Assembly (NCBI GenBank): GCA_905221605.1
Contig: CAJNDS010002568.1
Span: 839,913 to 903,912 of the forward strand
Origin: Symbiodinium natans
Taxonomy: Eukaryota; Sar; Dinophyceae; Suessiales; Symbiodiniaceae
Reading direction: 5' to 3'
DNA length: 64,000 nucleotides
The notes under the pieces are model-generated. The model did no database searches. It was not told where the DNA came from and saw only the letters and a program-made list of their open reading frames with translations. The position numbers were made by a program, and so were the translations under genes. Positions 49,851 to 61,029 of this stretch are shown here, in pieces. Each line of letters starts with the position of its first letter. Position 1 is the stretch's first letter.

Positions 49851-50184
49851 TTTGAAGGTGTGAATGCATTTCGGGCAAGCCATGTCCACGTTCAGCACTC
49901 TGCACTTTCATGCAAGGAAAGGAGATCGAAACACGGATGTTGCTACTGGTAGCTGCCAGGTGGGACTAATGAGTTTCGCTCGGGTGCTGGCCGTACTCCT
50001 TCAGCCTTGGTTTGCAAGCACAGGAGATGAACCGAAACAAGTCCTACACCCTAAACCCTCAAGCGTACTAAACCCTAAACCCTTAAACCCTACGCCCTAA
50101 ACCCACATCAGCCCTGGAGCTTACATCTTCAGAGCTGGACAAACGACACGTGTGACATTCTGACCCCAACTACACATGGCAAGG

Positions 50185-50370
50185 ATGGGTTTAGGGTTTA
50201 GGGATTAGGGTTTAGGGATTAGGGTTTAGGGTCTCGGGTTTAGGGTTTAGAGCTTAGGGTTTAGGGTTTAGGGTTTAGGGTTTAGAGTTTAGGGTTTAGG
50301 GTTTAAGGTTTCGGGGTTTAAGGTTTAAGGTTTAGGGTTTAGGGTTTAGGGTTTAAGGTTTAGGGGCTAG
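50185..50370 (+). repeat. TTTAGGG array
   Basis: Mixed TTTAGGG, ATTAGGG and TTTAAGG units. Confidence 0.85.
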
Positions 50371-50699
50371 CTTTTCTGTCATACCCATAACTGAATCAAC
50401 CTTCGGCTCTCTCAGAGGTTGCGACTATACTAGTCCATCCCGGCGCTTTCAGGGACTCATCGGCATGGCGTTGAGCAGAACGTTTTGCTGTCACTACATC
50501 GCCTGCAAGCAATCAGGAGCCTCCTCAACCATCCACGCGGCGCGGAATGTCCTCAGAAGCCCTGGCCTACATCAACCACTACTGCGGCAAGCAAGGTCCT
50601 ACTGGCACAATCCACAAAAAGTCGACCCTTCATCCTCCGGAGCCAAACCTGAGCTCACCTTCTGTCAAGCCAAGATCACGAAACTGCGTGCGCACGTAC

Positions 50700-50777
50700 A
50701 AGACCTCGAGCCAGCGCCACAAAAGACTTGCGGCTGTTCGCCTGTTGTTGATTGAGACGCTCTCGAAATTCCTCACG
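50700..50777 (-). CDS. Candidate exon, coiled-coil-like
   Basis: Acceptor GACGCGCAG, 26 codons in phase 0: REEFRERLNQQQANSRKSF then VALARGL, donor CTT|GTACGT. The Glu/Arg/Gln-rich first half looks helical. The surrounding 50,380-50,830 island has long plus-strand open frames, but without comparable sites. Confidence 0.5.
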
Positions 50778-50829
50778 CTGCGCGTCGAACACCGAACCCT
50801 CAACCTGAACCCCACCTAGCGGAGCGGTC

Positions 50830-52060
50830 TCTGCTCAACAAAAAAACCCAGAAGGGAGGCTGCCTGAAGGATCTGGCATGTTTACCCTTTTTGTGAGAAG
50901 GCGGACCGCTCAAGGGGAAGGCCCTAAACCACAGGCGCCAAAAATCTCAGCATGCACTTGGCAGACTTCCTCCATTTTCGGGTTTAGGAGTTCAGGGCCT
51001 TAGCGTTCGGGATTGGGTCTTACTTAGGGTTTGGGACTTGGGGCTTTTTCGGGTTTGGAGTTTAGGTCTTCAAGGCTTAGACATCGGAGGATCCGTAATA
51101 AAATCTGAGGGATGCCTCATGAAGGAGGTCTGCAAAGTCATATTAGGATCCAATAGTCAATACACGATCGCGTAGACTAAGTCATCGCCCCCCCAAAAGA
51201 ACTAAACACCACACCCAAGAGTAACCTAGGTATAAACACGGCCCGTTTTGCAAAGGGCTGGTAAGCAGACCCCAAACAAACAAGACCCTTAAAAAAACGA
51301 AAAGGGTCTACTCTGGACCCTAGTCGAGCTTCTTGGTCCTCCAATCAAAAACCCTAACCCCCAAAGCCAATAAACCCCAATTCCTAAACCCTTTCAACCT
51401 CAAACCTAAACCCCAAACCCTATATAATTAAACCCTAAACCCCGAGCCCTAAACCCGAACTAAACCCTAAACCCCAAACCCGAAACTGAAGCGAGCTGCG
51501 GGCGCTGTGGTGAGCAGCAGCGAGCGTGCAGGCTGCCAGCTCCGGAGCTGTCGCGTCAGTCGCAGCGAAGGAGCTCCGTTAACTGCACCTGGAAGGTGCC
51601 GGCGCAAGCGACAGGCGTGCTAGAATTGCGCGAGGCCGCAAGGACGGGCCTTCCCCGTGTGTAAGGACGGGCCTTCCCTGTAAAGCCTTCCCTGTAAGGA
51701 GGGGCCTCCCCATAAGGGGCCTTCCTGTTCTTGCAAAGAGGGGCCTTCCCGTCACGAGGCCCCCACTTGCCAGTTAGGACATTCTGGCATCCTGAGTGGC
51801 AGAGTCGAACTGCTGCATCTTCTTTCGGCGCGTCGCTCCCCTTCTTATGGGGAAGTGAACTTATTCTAACCGTATTTCTGTTTTGTTTCTTGAACTCGCG
51901 GGCCCTGGCGGCGCCCCTCAAGTGAAAACTACCAACGGTCTCTCCATCCACAGTAGCATCATGGACCGGGGAAACTTCCCGGTAAGTTTTTGCCGGCCTT
52001 CCACGCATAGGGCAAGTCTTCCCCGTAAGGAGGAGCCTTACCTGTAACGAGGGCAAAATG
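50830..52060. other. Mixed unique and degenerate sequence
   Basis: 51,040-51,480 is A-rich with weak CCCTAAA units. 51,640-51,770 and 51,985-52,045 carry a short dispersed unit (GGGCCTTCCC/CCGTAAGG) about ten times. A 166-codon minus-strand frame crosses it, but its peptide follows the repeat (GKAP/PYREG), so I do not call a gene. Confidence 0.45.
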
Positions 52061-52067
52061 CTTACAC

Positions 52068-52125
52068 CAGGCAGGACAGACTCCCATGCATCTTTGGCTC
52101 GCTTTGCGGAGTTGGCTCGAAACCG
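52068..52125 (-). CDS. Candidate exon
   Basis: Acceptor TAACTGAG, RFRANSAKRAKDAWESVLP, donor CTG|GTGTAAG. Basic, helical-looking. Confidence 0.48.
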
Positions 52126-52175
52126 CTCAGTTAGGTAGGATCCACTCCACTTGTACCTAGGCGAACTTTCACATC

Positions 52176-52285
52176 ATGCCTCGTGCGCGCGCCGGCACAG
52201 GCACGGTTGACGCGGACCATTGGGGCCCCCCGCGCCGGAGTGAGGCGGACAAGTCGGGGGAGAAGAAGGGCGCATGCATGCTTGC
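52176..52285. CDS. GC-rich coding-like island, strand unresolved
   Basis: Plus strand: ATG opens PRARAGTGTVDADHWGPPRR and continues Lys/Glu-rich to a GTGCTT donor. Minus strand: LVRLTPARGAPMVRVNRACA to GTTCGC. Both are codon-biased; I cannot decide. Confidence 0.3.
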
Positions 52286-52549
52286 GGTGCTTACTTTAAG
52301 AGCGCTTCACTTTGCCTCGCAGCCGTTTTTGTTTGCATCGGGTGGCAGTGACAAGGACAATCGTAAACATATAGCAGCCCCACAAAGATTTAACAGTTTT
52401 CAGTCTGCTGGTTTCATAGGACAGGTAAGAGCCTGAAGATTTAACAACCCTTTAAACCCGACCAGGCGGGTTGGGAGAGGACGTGAACCTTGGCGCGCAC
52501 CACAACACACGCCCTGCGTGGTGGTGTGCACGGAGCGTGTGACACACTC

Positions 52550-52935
52550 TAAGCCCTAAACCCCAGACCCTAAACCCTAAACCCCAAACCCTGAACCCTA
52601 AACCCCAAACCCTAAACACCCAAACCCTAAACCCTAAACCCTAAACCCTAAACCCTAAACCCTAAACCCCAAACCCCAAACCCTGAACCCCAAAAGGGAA
52701 AACGCACTGGGGACCGATCACAGCCGGCAGCGCCTTGTGCGCTGCGGCGACCTGGATCATGAGGGCTCGGGAAGGGGTGGGTTTAGGGCTTAGGGTTGAG
52801 GGTTGAGGGTTTAGGGTTTAGGGTTAGGGTTTAGGGTTTAGGGTTTAGGGTTTAGGGTTTAGGGTTTAGGGTTTAGGGTTTAGGGTTTAGGGTTTAGGGT
52901 TTAGGGTTTAGGGTTTAGGGTTTAGGGTTTAGGGT
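52550..52935. repeat. CCCTAAA array, island, TTTAGGG array
   Basis: CCCTAAA/CCCCAAA 52,550-52,690, a 95-bp GC-rich island, then about 17 clean TTTAGGG units to 52,935. Confidence 0.88.
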
Positions 52936-53139
52936 TGGACAGGGCATAGGGCTCAAGGTTTAGTCTAGGGAAAAGGGCCTGAGAGGTTCTTGGGCTTTAG
53001 GGCCGGAGGCTTATGGAACTCGAGGGTTAGCTTATGGAACTTCAGGGTTTTAAAGGCTTGAGGGGTGTGGGCTTGGGGGAGGGCGGAGACCTTGGAGGTC
53101 TCAAAACGTGGCATAACTAAGCTGTAGCTACTTGTTGCA

Positions 53140-53460
53140 GCTTCTTCTGGCATACTATTGTGATGGTGGCAGTGGTGGGACTGTTAAGTTGAGTATTGAC
53201 ATGAACACAGTAGTGGTGAGCAGGACGATGACAATGATAATTAGTGAACGACGATGATAGTCAGGACGAGGACGAGGGTGAGCTCGGCAACCATCGTGAT
53301 GATGATCATGATGATGCTGGTGGTGGTGTTGACTGCGACGATGATGATGCTTTCTTTAATGATGATTCCCATGGTGATGATGAATTCTTACGACTATTAT
53401 CAGTAGAATGTTATCATGATCATTTAGTATAACCATGATAATTAGTTCTTACTCCTCCTG
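53140..53460. repeat. Decayed (GAT)n microsatellite
   Basis: GATGATGAT-type runs broken by substitutions. The Asp-rich plus-strand frame (about 60 codons) is most simply a by-product. Confidence 0.6.
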
Positions 53461-53734
53461 TTGTTAATACGATTAGTACGATTGCTACTATTGCTACCAA
53501 AGAGGAGTACTACAAAGGCCTTCAACTTTAAAGGCTTAGCGCTAAGGGTTTTGATTTTGGGCCTTTGGCCCACCAAGAACTCCCAAATGCCCCTATACAA
53601 ATTCAGGAGCAAGTTCAGATTTATCTGAGGACGTCTACAGGCCACTATGACTTACGGAATGCTGTCAAGGGATTCAAGGCTATACTTAAAGGTCCAGCTG
53701 TTGTCACGGTAGGGCTTAAGCTCCCTAATCCCTA

Positions 53735-54320
53735 AACCCTGAACCCGAAACCCTAAACCCTAAACCCTAAACCCTAAACCCTAAACCCTAACTAACCCTA
53801 AACCCTAAGCCCTAAACGATTAACCCTACTTGGGATTTTGGAAAAACCTGGGCATGTCTTGGGGTCAGCACCTCTTTCGCGCCCCCCGTCAGCACGACGC
53901 TGAACTGGGGCCTCGCGTGAAGGGCTTTTTAGGGTTTTGGGTTTGGGGTTTAGGGTTTAGGGTTTAGGGTTTAGGGTTAGGGTTTCGGGTTTAGGGTTTA
54001 TCGCTAGGGTCCGGGTGCAGGGGCAGGCCCCGTAAGTCAAGATGAGGTTCATCAACATACGGCGGTGGCCACAAGAAACCCTAGACACCCGAAACCCTCA
54101 ACCCCCAAAGGCGTTTGCCCCAAGGGTCCATGTCACCATGTCCCCATAGTACATACTTGGGCCACGGCGCTTCTATGTGAGAAGCCCTTGCAGGCCCAAA
54201 TGTATGCTACATAGGTAACCCGAAATCCTAAACCCTAAACCCTACACCCTCAACCCCAACCCTAAACCCGAAACTCTACACCCTAAACCCTAAACCCCAA
54301 ACCCTAAACCCGAAGCCCTA
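53735..54320. repeat. CCCTAAA and TTTAGGG arrays with islands
   Basis: CCCTAAA 53,750-53,815, TTTAGGG 53,935-54,000, CCCTAAA 54,225-54,320. The islands at 53,835-53,930 and 54,005-54,215 show no frame I trust. Confidence 0.75.
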
Positions 54321-54755
54321 GACCCCCCCTTGTAAGCTCCAGGCCAGCCATCTGGGCAGTTGAGCTCCGCCCGCAGCTCATGCGTCATTGAAAACCTCGA
54401 TAGGGTTCAGGTTTAGGGTTTAGATTTTAGGGCTAGGGTTTAGGGTTCAGGGTTTAGGGTTTAGGGTTTAGGGTTCAGGGTTCAGGGTGTAGGGTTTAGG
54501 GTTTAGGGTGTCTGGGGTGTAGGGGGCGGGTTAGGGTTTGGTGTTCCAGTTGGGGTATGGGTCAGATATTGGGCTCTGCTGCTGAGCACCCGTTTAAGCA
54601 CGGCCCAGCTTCATCCGAGAAAGGCGTGCCTAGAGCAGCTTCTCCCCGCTCAACAGCCGCCAATCCGGCAAGCTACAAACGCCGAACCTTCAGACAAACC
54701 CTAAACCCTAAACCCTAAACCCCGAACCTAAACCTTCGAATCCTCCGAACCGAAC

Positions 54756-54836
54756 CTCAAAACGTCCTTGCAAACATTAAAACCAAGGCTTGTTTCAAGG
54801 CCTCTTCGGGCTTGCTCTTTACAAGGCATGGCGGGC
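54756..54836 (-). CDS. Candidate exon
   Basis: Acceptor TTCATACAG, frame MPCKEQARRGLETSLGFN then VCKDVL, donor TTGAG|GTTCGG. In phase 0 from the previous exon it would instead read ARHAL and stop; both are possible. Confidence 0.42.
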
Positions 54837-54939
54837 CTGTATGAAGGGAGTAAATGCACATGAAGCCCACACACGCTCATCCTTATCGAAACCCCGAAAG
54901 GGGTACCCCCCACCCTCCCACTTTTTGGGAACTCCGAAC

Positions 54940-55017
54940 ATGGGTAGCTGGGGAATCGCGCTGGTCCATGTCGCTGAGAAGCGCCTCGCGAACTTCGTCT
55001 TCCATCTGATTCAAGAC
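54940..55017 (-). CDS. Candidate exon, acidic helix
   Basis: Acceptor GAGCCCAG, 26 codons in phase 0: VLNQMEDEVREALLSDMDQR then DSPATH, donor CAT|GTTCGG. Clear codon bias. Confidence 0.55.
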
Positions 55018-55028
55018 CTGGGCTCATT

Positions 55029-55235
55029 CTACCCTTCTTCATGTTGCTGGGTTGCATTGTCCATGCCGCCACCTTCGTTTTTTGGCAAGTTTTTGAGCTG
55101 AATGGAACCGCTTTTCGCTCTTTTGTCAGGTTTGGGGCATGATTCTTGGATGGTGTTGGTTCGCCCGTTTTGAGCAGATTGTTGTTGGCGGAATTGAGCG
55201 AGCAGATTGAATGCAGTGCCATCAAGTTGGCTGAG
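55029..55235 (-). CDS. Candidate large exon, 68 codons
   Basis: Acceptor CATATCAG, frame LSQLDGTAFNLLAQFRQQQS ... KPDKRAKSGSIQLKNLPKNE ... GGGMDNATQQHEEG to TAG. Gln/Asn/Lys-rich. The next downstream exon starts only 11 nt beyond the stop in another frame, so either this is a terminal exon or an indel separates the two. Confidence 0.52.
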   Translation of the reverse strand, partial: LSQLDGTAFNLLAQFRQQQSAQNGRTNTIQESCPKPDKRAKSGSIQLKNLPKNEGGGMDNATQQHEEG

Positions 55236-55315
55236 CTGATATGATATATCAATCTGTCAGCACTCTTAAGCTCAAGAGACATGTTTCAAATCAAAAAACT
55301 CCTCTTCGGACCTTT

Positions 55316-55515
55316 TGCGGTGAAGAAGTTATCCGCGTCTTTTTTTTTGGGTTATCTGCGTCTTTTTTTTTTGGTTGTCTGCGTCTTTTTTTTTGTGGTT
55401 ACCTGCGTCTTTTTGGTCTTGGTTTCCTGCAGCGCCTCGCACTTTTGCTTCCATCCTGGGTTGTCTGCGTCTTTTTTTTTTGGGTCATCTGCGTCTTTTT
55501 TTGCCTTCTTGCGTT
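55316..55515 (+). repeat. TCTGCGTCTTTTTTTTT tandem array
   Basis: Seven units of about 21-25 bp built on GTTATCTGCGTC plus a T-run. A related array in opposite orientation lies at 63,190. Confidence 0.85.
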
Positions 55516-55539
55516 GAGGGGTCAGGTTTGCGGAGAGGT

Positions 55540-57500
55540 TCAAGGTTTAGGGTTTAGTTGGGGTTTCGGGTTTAGGGTTTGGGGTTTGAGGTTTAGGCTT
55601 TAGGGTTTACAGTTCAGGTCTTGGGGTTTGAGGTTTAGGGTTTGGGTTTAGGGTTTAGGGTTTAGGGTTTAGGGTTTCGGGTTTAGGGTTTAGGGTTTAG
55701 GGTTTCGGGTTTAGGTTTTGGGTTAGGTTTGGGGAGAGGTTTAGGGTTTAGGGTTTAGGGTTAGGGTTTGGGCTTTGAGGTTCAGGCTTAGGGTTTACAG
55801 TTCAGGTTTTGGGGTTTGAGGTTTAGGGTTTGGGTTCAGATTTTAGGGTTTAGGCTTTAGGGTTCAGGGTTTAGGGTTTAGGGTTTCGGGTTTAGGGTTT
55901 AGGGTTTGGGGTTGGTTTTGGGTTAGGTTTGGGGAGAGGTTTAGGGTTTAGGGTTTAGGGTTTCGGGTTTAGGGTTAGGGCTTTGAGGTTTAGGCTTAGG
56001 GTTTACAGATCAGGTTTTGGGGTTTGAGGTTTAGGGTTTGGGTTTAGGGTTTAGGGTTTAGGGTTTAGGGTTTAGGGTTTAGGGTTTAGGGTTTAGGGTT
56101 TAGGGTTTAGGGTTCAGGGTTCAGGGTTCAGGGTTTAGGGTTTAGGGTTTGAGGTTTAGGGTTTCGGGTTTAGGGTTTGGGGTTTGAGGTTTAGGGTTTA
56201 GGGTTTAGGGTTAGGGTTCAGGCTTTAGGCTTTAGGGTTTGGGGTTTAGGGTTTCGGGTTTAGGGTTTTGGGTTTGGGGTCTCGGGTTTCGGGTTTAGGT
56301 TTTGGGTCAGGTTTGGGGAGAGGTTTAGGGTTTAGGTTCGAGGTTTAGGGTTTAGGGTTTAGGGTTAGTGTTCAGGCTTTAGGGTTTAAGGTTTAGGGTT
56401 TAGGCTTTAGGGTTTAGGGTTTTGGGTTTAGGGTCTCGGGTTTCGGGTTTAGGTTTTGGGGTTTGAGGTTTAGGGTTTAGGGTTTAGGGTCTGGGATGTG
56501 GGGTTTCAATTTTATATTTACAGGGTTTACGCTTGGGATTTAAGGTCTAGGGTTCAGGGTTTATGGTTTCTGTTTTTTAGGGTTTAGGGTTTAGGGTTTC
56601 GGGTCTCGGGTTTCGGGTTTAGGGTTTAGGGTTTGGGGTTTGAGGTCTAGGCTTTAGGGTTTACAGTTCAGGTTTTGGGGTTTGAGGTTTAGTTTAGGGT
56701 TTAGGGTTTAGGGTTTAGGGTTTAGGATTTAGGGTTTAGGGTTCAGGGTTTAGGGTTTAGGGTTCAGGGTTCAGGGTTTAGGGTTTCGGGTTTACGGTTT
56801 GAGGTTTGGGGTTCAGGGTTTCGGGTTCAGGGTTTCGGGTTTCGGGTCTAGGGTTTCGGGTTTAGGGTTTAGGGTTTGAGGTTTAGGGGGGTGTAGGGTT
56901 TAGGGTTTGGGGTTTGAGGTTTAGGGTTTCGGGTTTAGGGTGTACGGTTCAGGGTTTGCGGTTTGAGGTTTAGGGTTAAGGGTTTAAGGTTTAGGGTTTG
57001 GGGTTTGAGGTTCAGCATTTAGGGCCTAGGGTTCAGTGCTAGGGTTTAGGGTTTAGGGTTTCGGGTTTAGGCTTTAGGTTTAGGTTTAAGGTCCAGGGTT
57101 CATGGTTTGGGGCTTAGGGTTTAGGCCTCAGGGTTCCGGGTCAGGGTTCAGGGTTCAGGGTTTCGGGTTTAGGGTTTGAGGTTTAGGGTTCAGGGTTTAC
57201 GGCTTGGGGTTTAAGGTCAAGGGTTTAGGGTTGAGGGTTTCGGGTTTGTAGTTTTTGGGTTTAGGGTTGAGGGTTGAGGGTTTCGGGCTTAGGGCTTGGG
57301 GTTTAGGTTTAGGGTTGCAGGGCTTTCGGCTCCGGGTCAGTGTTTAGGGTTCCTTGGTCGGGGGTTTGGTGTCTTGGCATTTGGGTTTGGATTCGGTTTC
57401 GGGGTGAAGGGGGCAAGGCTGAGGATTTAGGGTTGAGGCCCCAGGGTTTCAGGTCTCAGGGCTTAGGGTTTGGGGGCTGAGGGTTTCAGCGATTTGGCAT
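55540..57500 (+). repeat. Two-kb higher-order TTTAGGG-variant field
   Basis: Degenerate TTTAGGG, TTTGAGG, TTTCGGG and TTTGGGG units. Longer motifs recur: GGTTAGGTTTGGGGAGAGGT at 55,721 and 55,921 (200 bp apart) and near 56,305; GTTTACAGTTCAGG at 55,605, 55,793, 56,001 (one change) and 56,659. No exon island within it. Confidence 0.85.
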
Positions 57501-57711
57501 TTACGCTTCAGGGTTTAGGGTTTGGGCTTGACTCGTGCCTACCAGCTCCTGCCTGGGACAAGATGGGTCTTTAAGGGACCAGAAGCGCGAATTCACCAAC
57601 GGGCGAAGGGAGCTGCTCTGTCGGCATGGTCCTAAACCCTGCACCCTAAACCCTACACTCCCTAAACCCCCAAACGTGGCAAGTGGGTTGACACCCGGAC
57701 CCCTGTAAAAC

Positions 57712-57759
57712 CTGTTTTGCCTCGCGCAGGGCTCCACTCTGCCATCCAAAACGCGGGTG
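57712..57759 (-). CDS. Candidate exon, 16 codons
   Basis: Acceptor GCGCTGAG, HPRFGWQSGALREAKQ in phase 0, donor CAG|GTTTTA. Confidence 0.4.
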
Positions 57760-58438
57760 CTCAGCGCCAAAACCCTCGGATTTGAGGTGTAGGCCTTCGG
57801 GCCTTACGACGCACTTGCACCGTGAAGATGCACGGACTCCACTCCACACCTCTCAAGGGGACAGAATAATTGCTAGGCCAGGAAGTGAAATTAACGACCT
57901 CGGGCTAGAGGCCCTTAAAATTTGAACCCTGAACCCCAAATCCTGCAAGTTCTCAGCCGCTAAGCTCAGCAAGTCAGCAGGAGGGGGGCCGCACTTCTTC
58001 CCCTGCTTCCTGGGCTGCAGAGGCTGGCTCGAGCTTTTTTCCAGCTTGGGGGGGTTTATTGATAGGGTTCGGTACAGGGTTTTTGACCTTCCGGTTTGGG
58101 CTTTGGGGTTCAGGGCTCAGGCTTTAGGGTTTAGGGTTTTATATGGGGATTATTCTTTTTTGTGGGCCATTTGGGGACTGGGAATATCCGGGAAAAAAAG
58201 AGGACCGTAAAGAGGGGTCGCAATTTAGAACAACCCCCCCAACAATCCTAAACCCTAAACCCTAAACCCTCCACCCGAGGATTCAGCTGTGTCAGGGCCT
58301 ACAGGGTCAGCAGCAACCACTGCGACATTTCTGTCTGCGAATGGATATCCATGCTCCAGCCTTGAAAGTCCTGCATCGCAAACCCAATGAGGCAATCCCT
58401 CCACCTTGGTAGTCCCAATGACGATGTAGGGTACCTTC

Positions 58439-58580
58439 CATATATATATATATATATCTCTCTATCTCTCTCTCTCTCTATATATATACATCTACCTAGA
58501 GGGAATTAAGGATGCCTATATATATATATGTGTGTGTATATATATATGGGCATACATACATATATATATATATATATAAT
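58439..58580. repeat. (TA)n/(CT)n microsatellites
   Basis: TA runs at 58,440-58,458, 58,518-58,548 and 58,560-58,578, with a short (CT)n between. Confidence 0.9.
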
Positions 58581-58646
58581 CTTTGAGGGATAAAGTGGTA
58601 GCCCCAGTAGCTGGAATTTGTCACGGGCACCCCTTGTTGGGGTTGG

Positions 58647-59302
58647 TCATGTTGTGAGGGAAGCACTGGGCTGCCAAGCCCGTGAAAGCAGGCACTGCAC
58701 TCCACGCCGGGCTTGAGCCACATGGCCGCAGCGCAACTCTGCCGCCCGTGTTCGTGCGAACCCTCAACCCTAAATCCTAGACACTGAACCCTAAACCCTC
58801 TACCCTAAACCTGCCAAGAATAGCACGTGAGCCATGGAGCCTTTGATGTGCACGTTGACTTTCCCTTTGTCTCTGCTGCTAGTCTCTTGCCAACGATGCA
58901 CCGTCCCGCTCTGCAGGGTCATAGCAACATGTCGACTGTTTCAGGTCTGAAGAAAACCAGAACAAAACCACGAAGAAAGTCATGTAGTGATGATGTGCCA
59001 CCCCAGATCGTTTTTGCCCTCAGCCTTCCGAAAAGATGTCATGATAAAGGCGACTAAGAAATCCTGCGTCAAAGGTGCTCATGAAGTCAGACGCTCAGCC
59101 ATGAGACACGAAAGGGCGGAGCGGAGGAGACTGATCTACTTGCCGGGTGCTCGGATGTCGGACAGTGACGGCTTGAGAACCCCCCCCCCCTTCCCCCGCC
59201 CCTCCCCAATCTTTTTTATCGCTGTTAGGTTTTCTTTGTTTTTTTCGCCCTCCGATGAAATCTGCGTCCGGGCATACACCACACGGTGGGCCATGCAAGT
59301 CC
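58647..59302 (-). CDS. Second split-gene chain, four exons, product unknown
   Basis: Exons on the minus strand: 59302-59181, 59063-59002, 58935-58811, 58738-58647 (TGA). Phases join throughout (0/0, 2+1, 1+2). Donors GTTCTC, GTGGCA and GTTTAG, acceptors ACGCAG, GAAACAG and GGCAG. Peptides: MAHRVVYARTQISSEGEKNK ending in a Gly run, DFLVAFIMTSFRKAEGKNDL, RHVAMTLQSGTVHRWQETSS with DKGKVNVHIKGSMAHVLFLA, and LRCGHVAQARRGVQCLLSR. Introns are 117, 66 and 72 nt; only the last is heptamer-rich. An alternative frame in the last exon gives SCAAAMWLKPGVECSACFHG with a CxxC. No family recognised; the 5-prime exons are missing. Confidence 0.55.
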
Positions 59303-59477
59303 CTGTAACATGTTCACGGAGTGTGCCTCGTCGTCAACCGTTCCACCCCAACCCATTCTGGAAAGCGCCCATGGGCACCAGGGACATCGGCCATGTGCCT
59401 AGCAACACATGAGAAAGTTCTCCAGATCGCCAAGCCCCTCTGCAGAAACCCTGAAAACACTACCCTAAACCCTATAC

Positions 59478-59800
59478 GTGCTTTGATATCTGCATGTTGC
59501 GTCATTTTAGGATTTTGGGTTGTTTTTGCATGGGATGTTGCGTACATTTTGGGAAGAAGTTGTTTTCAGGTCTATTTTCAAAATGTTTTTTTCAGATGAG
59601 TTTTGGGTTTCCAAGGTTTGCGTGCTTTGATATCTGCATGTTGCGTCATTCTGGGATTTTGGGTTGTTTTTTGCATGGGATGTTGCGTACATTTTGGGCA
59701 GAGATCGTTGTTGGGTCTGTTTTCTGTAAAAAAGATCAGCTGAGTTTTGGGCTTGCCAAGGATTTGAGTGCTGTGAAATGTGCAGTTTTGGTCGTTTAGG
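59478..59800 (+). repeat. 145-bp tandem repeat, three copies
   Basis: GTGCTTTGATATCTGCATGT starts at 59,478 and 59,622, and a diverged copy at about 59,768; TGCATGGGATGTTGCGTACA recurs in the first two. Confidence 0.8.
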
Positions 59801-59905
59801 GATTTCGGGTAGGTCCAGGTAGGTCAGGTCGGTGGGAAGCTGCTCCTCTGTGCTCTGCAATCGCCAAAAACCCACCTCAACCCCATAAACCCCCACAATT
59901 CCCTG

Positions 59906-60640
59906 GGGACGTCGTCCCAAACCCTGCAAGACAGAGGCCCAGGCTTGCCGAAGGTCAAGGTCTGCAGGCCGCTGGGAAGTTCCACCCCTTCCAAGCTCTG
60001 ATGACGGCGCATGACGAAGGTCCAGGTCTGTGCGCTAGGTTGCTGGGAAGCTGCGCCCCTGTGCTCTGCAATCACTAAACTGCAAGCAAAACATATTTAC
60101 ACAAGCAAATGAAAACCACATCTACCCAGACCAAAAAACCATAGGGACATCGTCCCAAACCCTGCAAGACAGAGGCCCAGGCTTGCAGAAGGTCAAGGTC
60201 TGCAGGCCGCTGGGAAGTTCCACCCCTTCCAAGCTCTGATGACGGCGCATGACGAAGGTCCAGGTCTGTGCGCTAGGTTGCTGGGAAGCTGCGCCCCTGT
60301 GCTCTGCAATCACTAAACTGCAAGCAAAACATATTTACACAAGCAAATGAAAACCACATCTACCCAGACCAAAAAACCATAGGGACATCGTCCCAAACCC
60401 TGCAAGACAGAGGCCCAGGCTTGCAGAAGGTCAAGGTCTGCAGGCCGCTGGGAAGTTCCACCCCTTCCAAGCTCTGATGACGGCGCATGACGAAGGTCCA
60501 GGTCTGTGCGCTAGGTTGCTGGGAAGCTGCGCCCCTGTGCTCTGCAATCACAAAACTGAAAGCAAAACATATTTACACAAGCAACTGAAAAACCACATAT
60601 ACCCAGGCCGGAAATCCATAGGGACGTCGTCCCGGGCACC
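59906..60640. repeat. 238-bp satellite, three near-identical units
   Basis: The unit starts GGGACRTCGTCCC at 59,906, 60,144, 60,382 and 60,621 (spacings 238, 238 and 239). Units 2 and 3 are practically identical. The repeated 63-codon minus-strand frame comes from this periodicity, so I do not call a gene. Confidence 0.92.
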
Positions 60641-61029
60641 CGTGGTGTCAGCCACCGGACTCAGACACCGTCTCGCCCCGATCGGGGACCGCGGCCCCCT
60701 GAGTCACGCACCTCCGTGGCAGTATCGGTGACCACCCCGGAGCGGTGTCAGGAACCCCAAAGCCCCCGCACAGCCCCAAGCATGCCTCTGTCTATGCAGC
60801 TCCTGACGGGTTCCGCTAGCCCCCTCACAGCCCTCACAGCCCCTCCCAAGCTCGCCTCTTTTTCGTGTCCAATCCAGAAGCCCCCTCACAGCCCTCGCGC
60901 CAAGCTTTTTTTTTCGTGTCTGCGCAGCTCCTCACAGGCTCCGCTAGCCGTCATTCATTTTTACAGGACGCGACTGCGCCCCATTCTTGGTCCGTCCCGC
61001 CCCCCCCCCCCCACCCCCCACCCCAGAAG

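Noticed and set aside
60122-60551. Two identical 63-codon frames
   Set aside because: Identical because they lie in consecutive 238-bp satellite units; no initiation or splice context.
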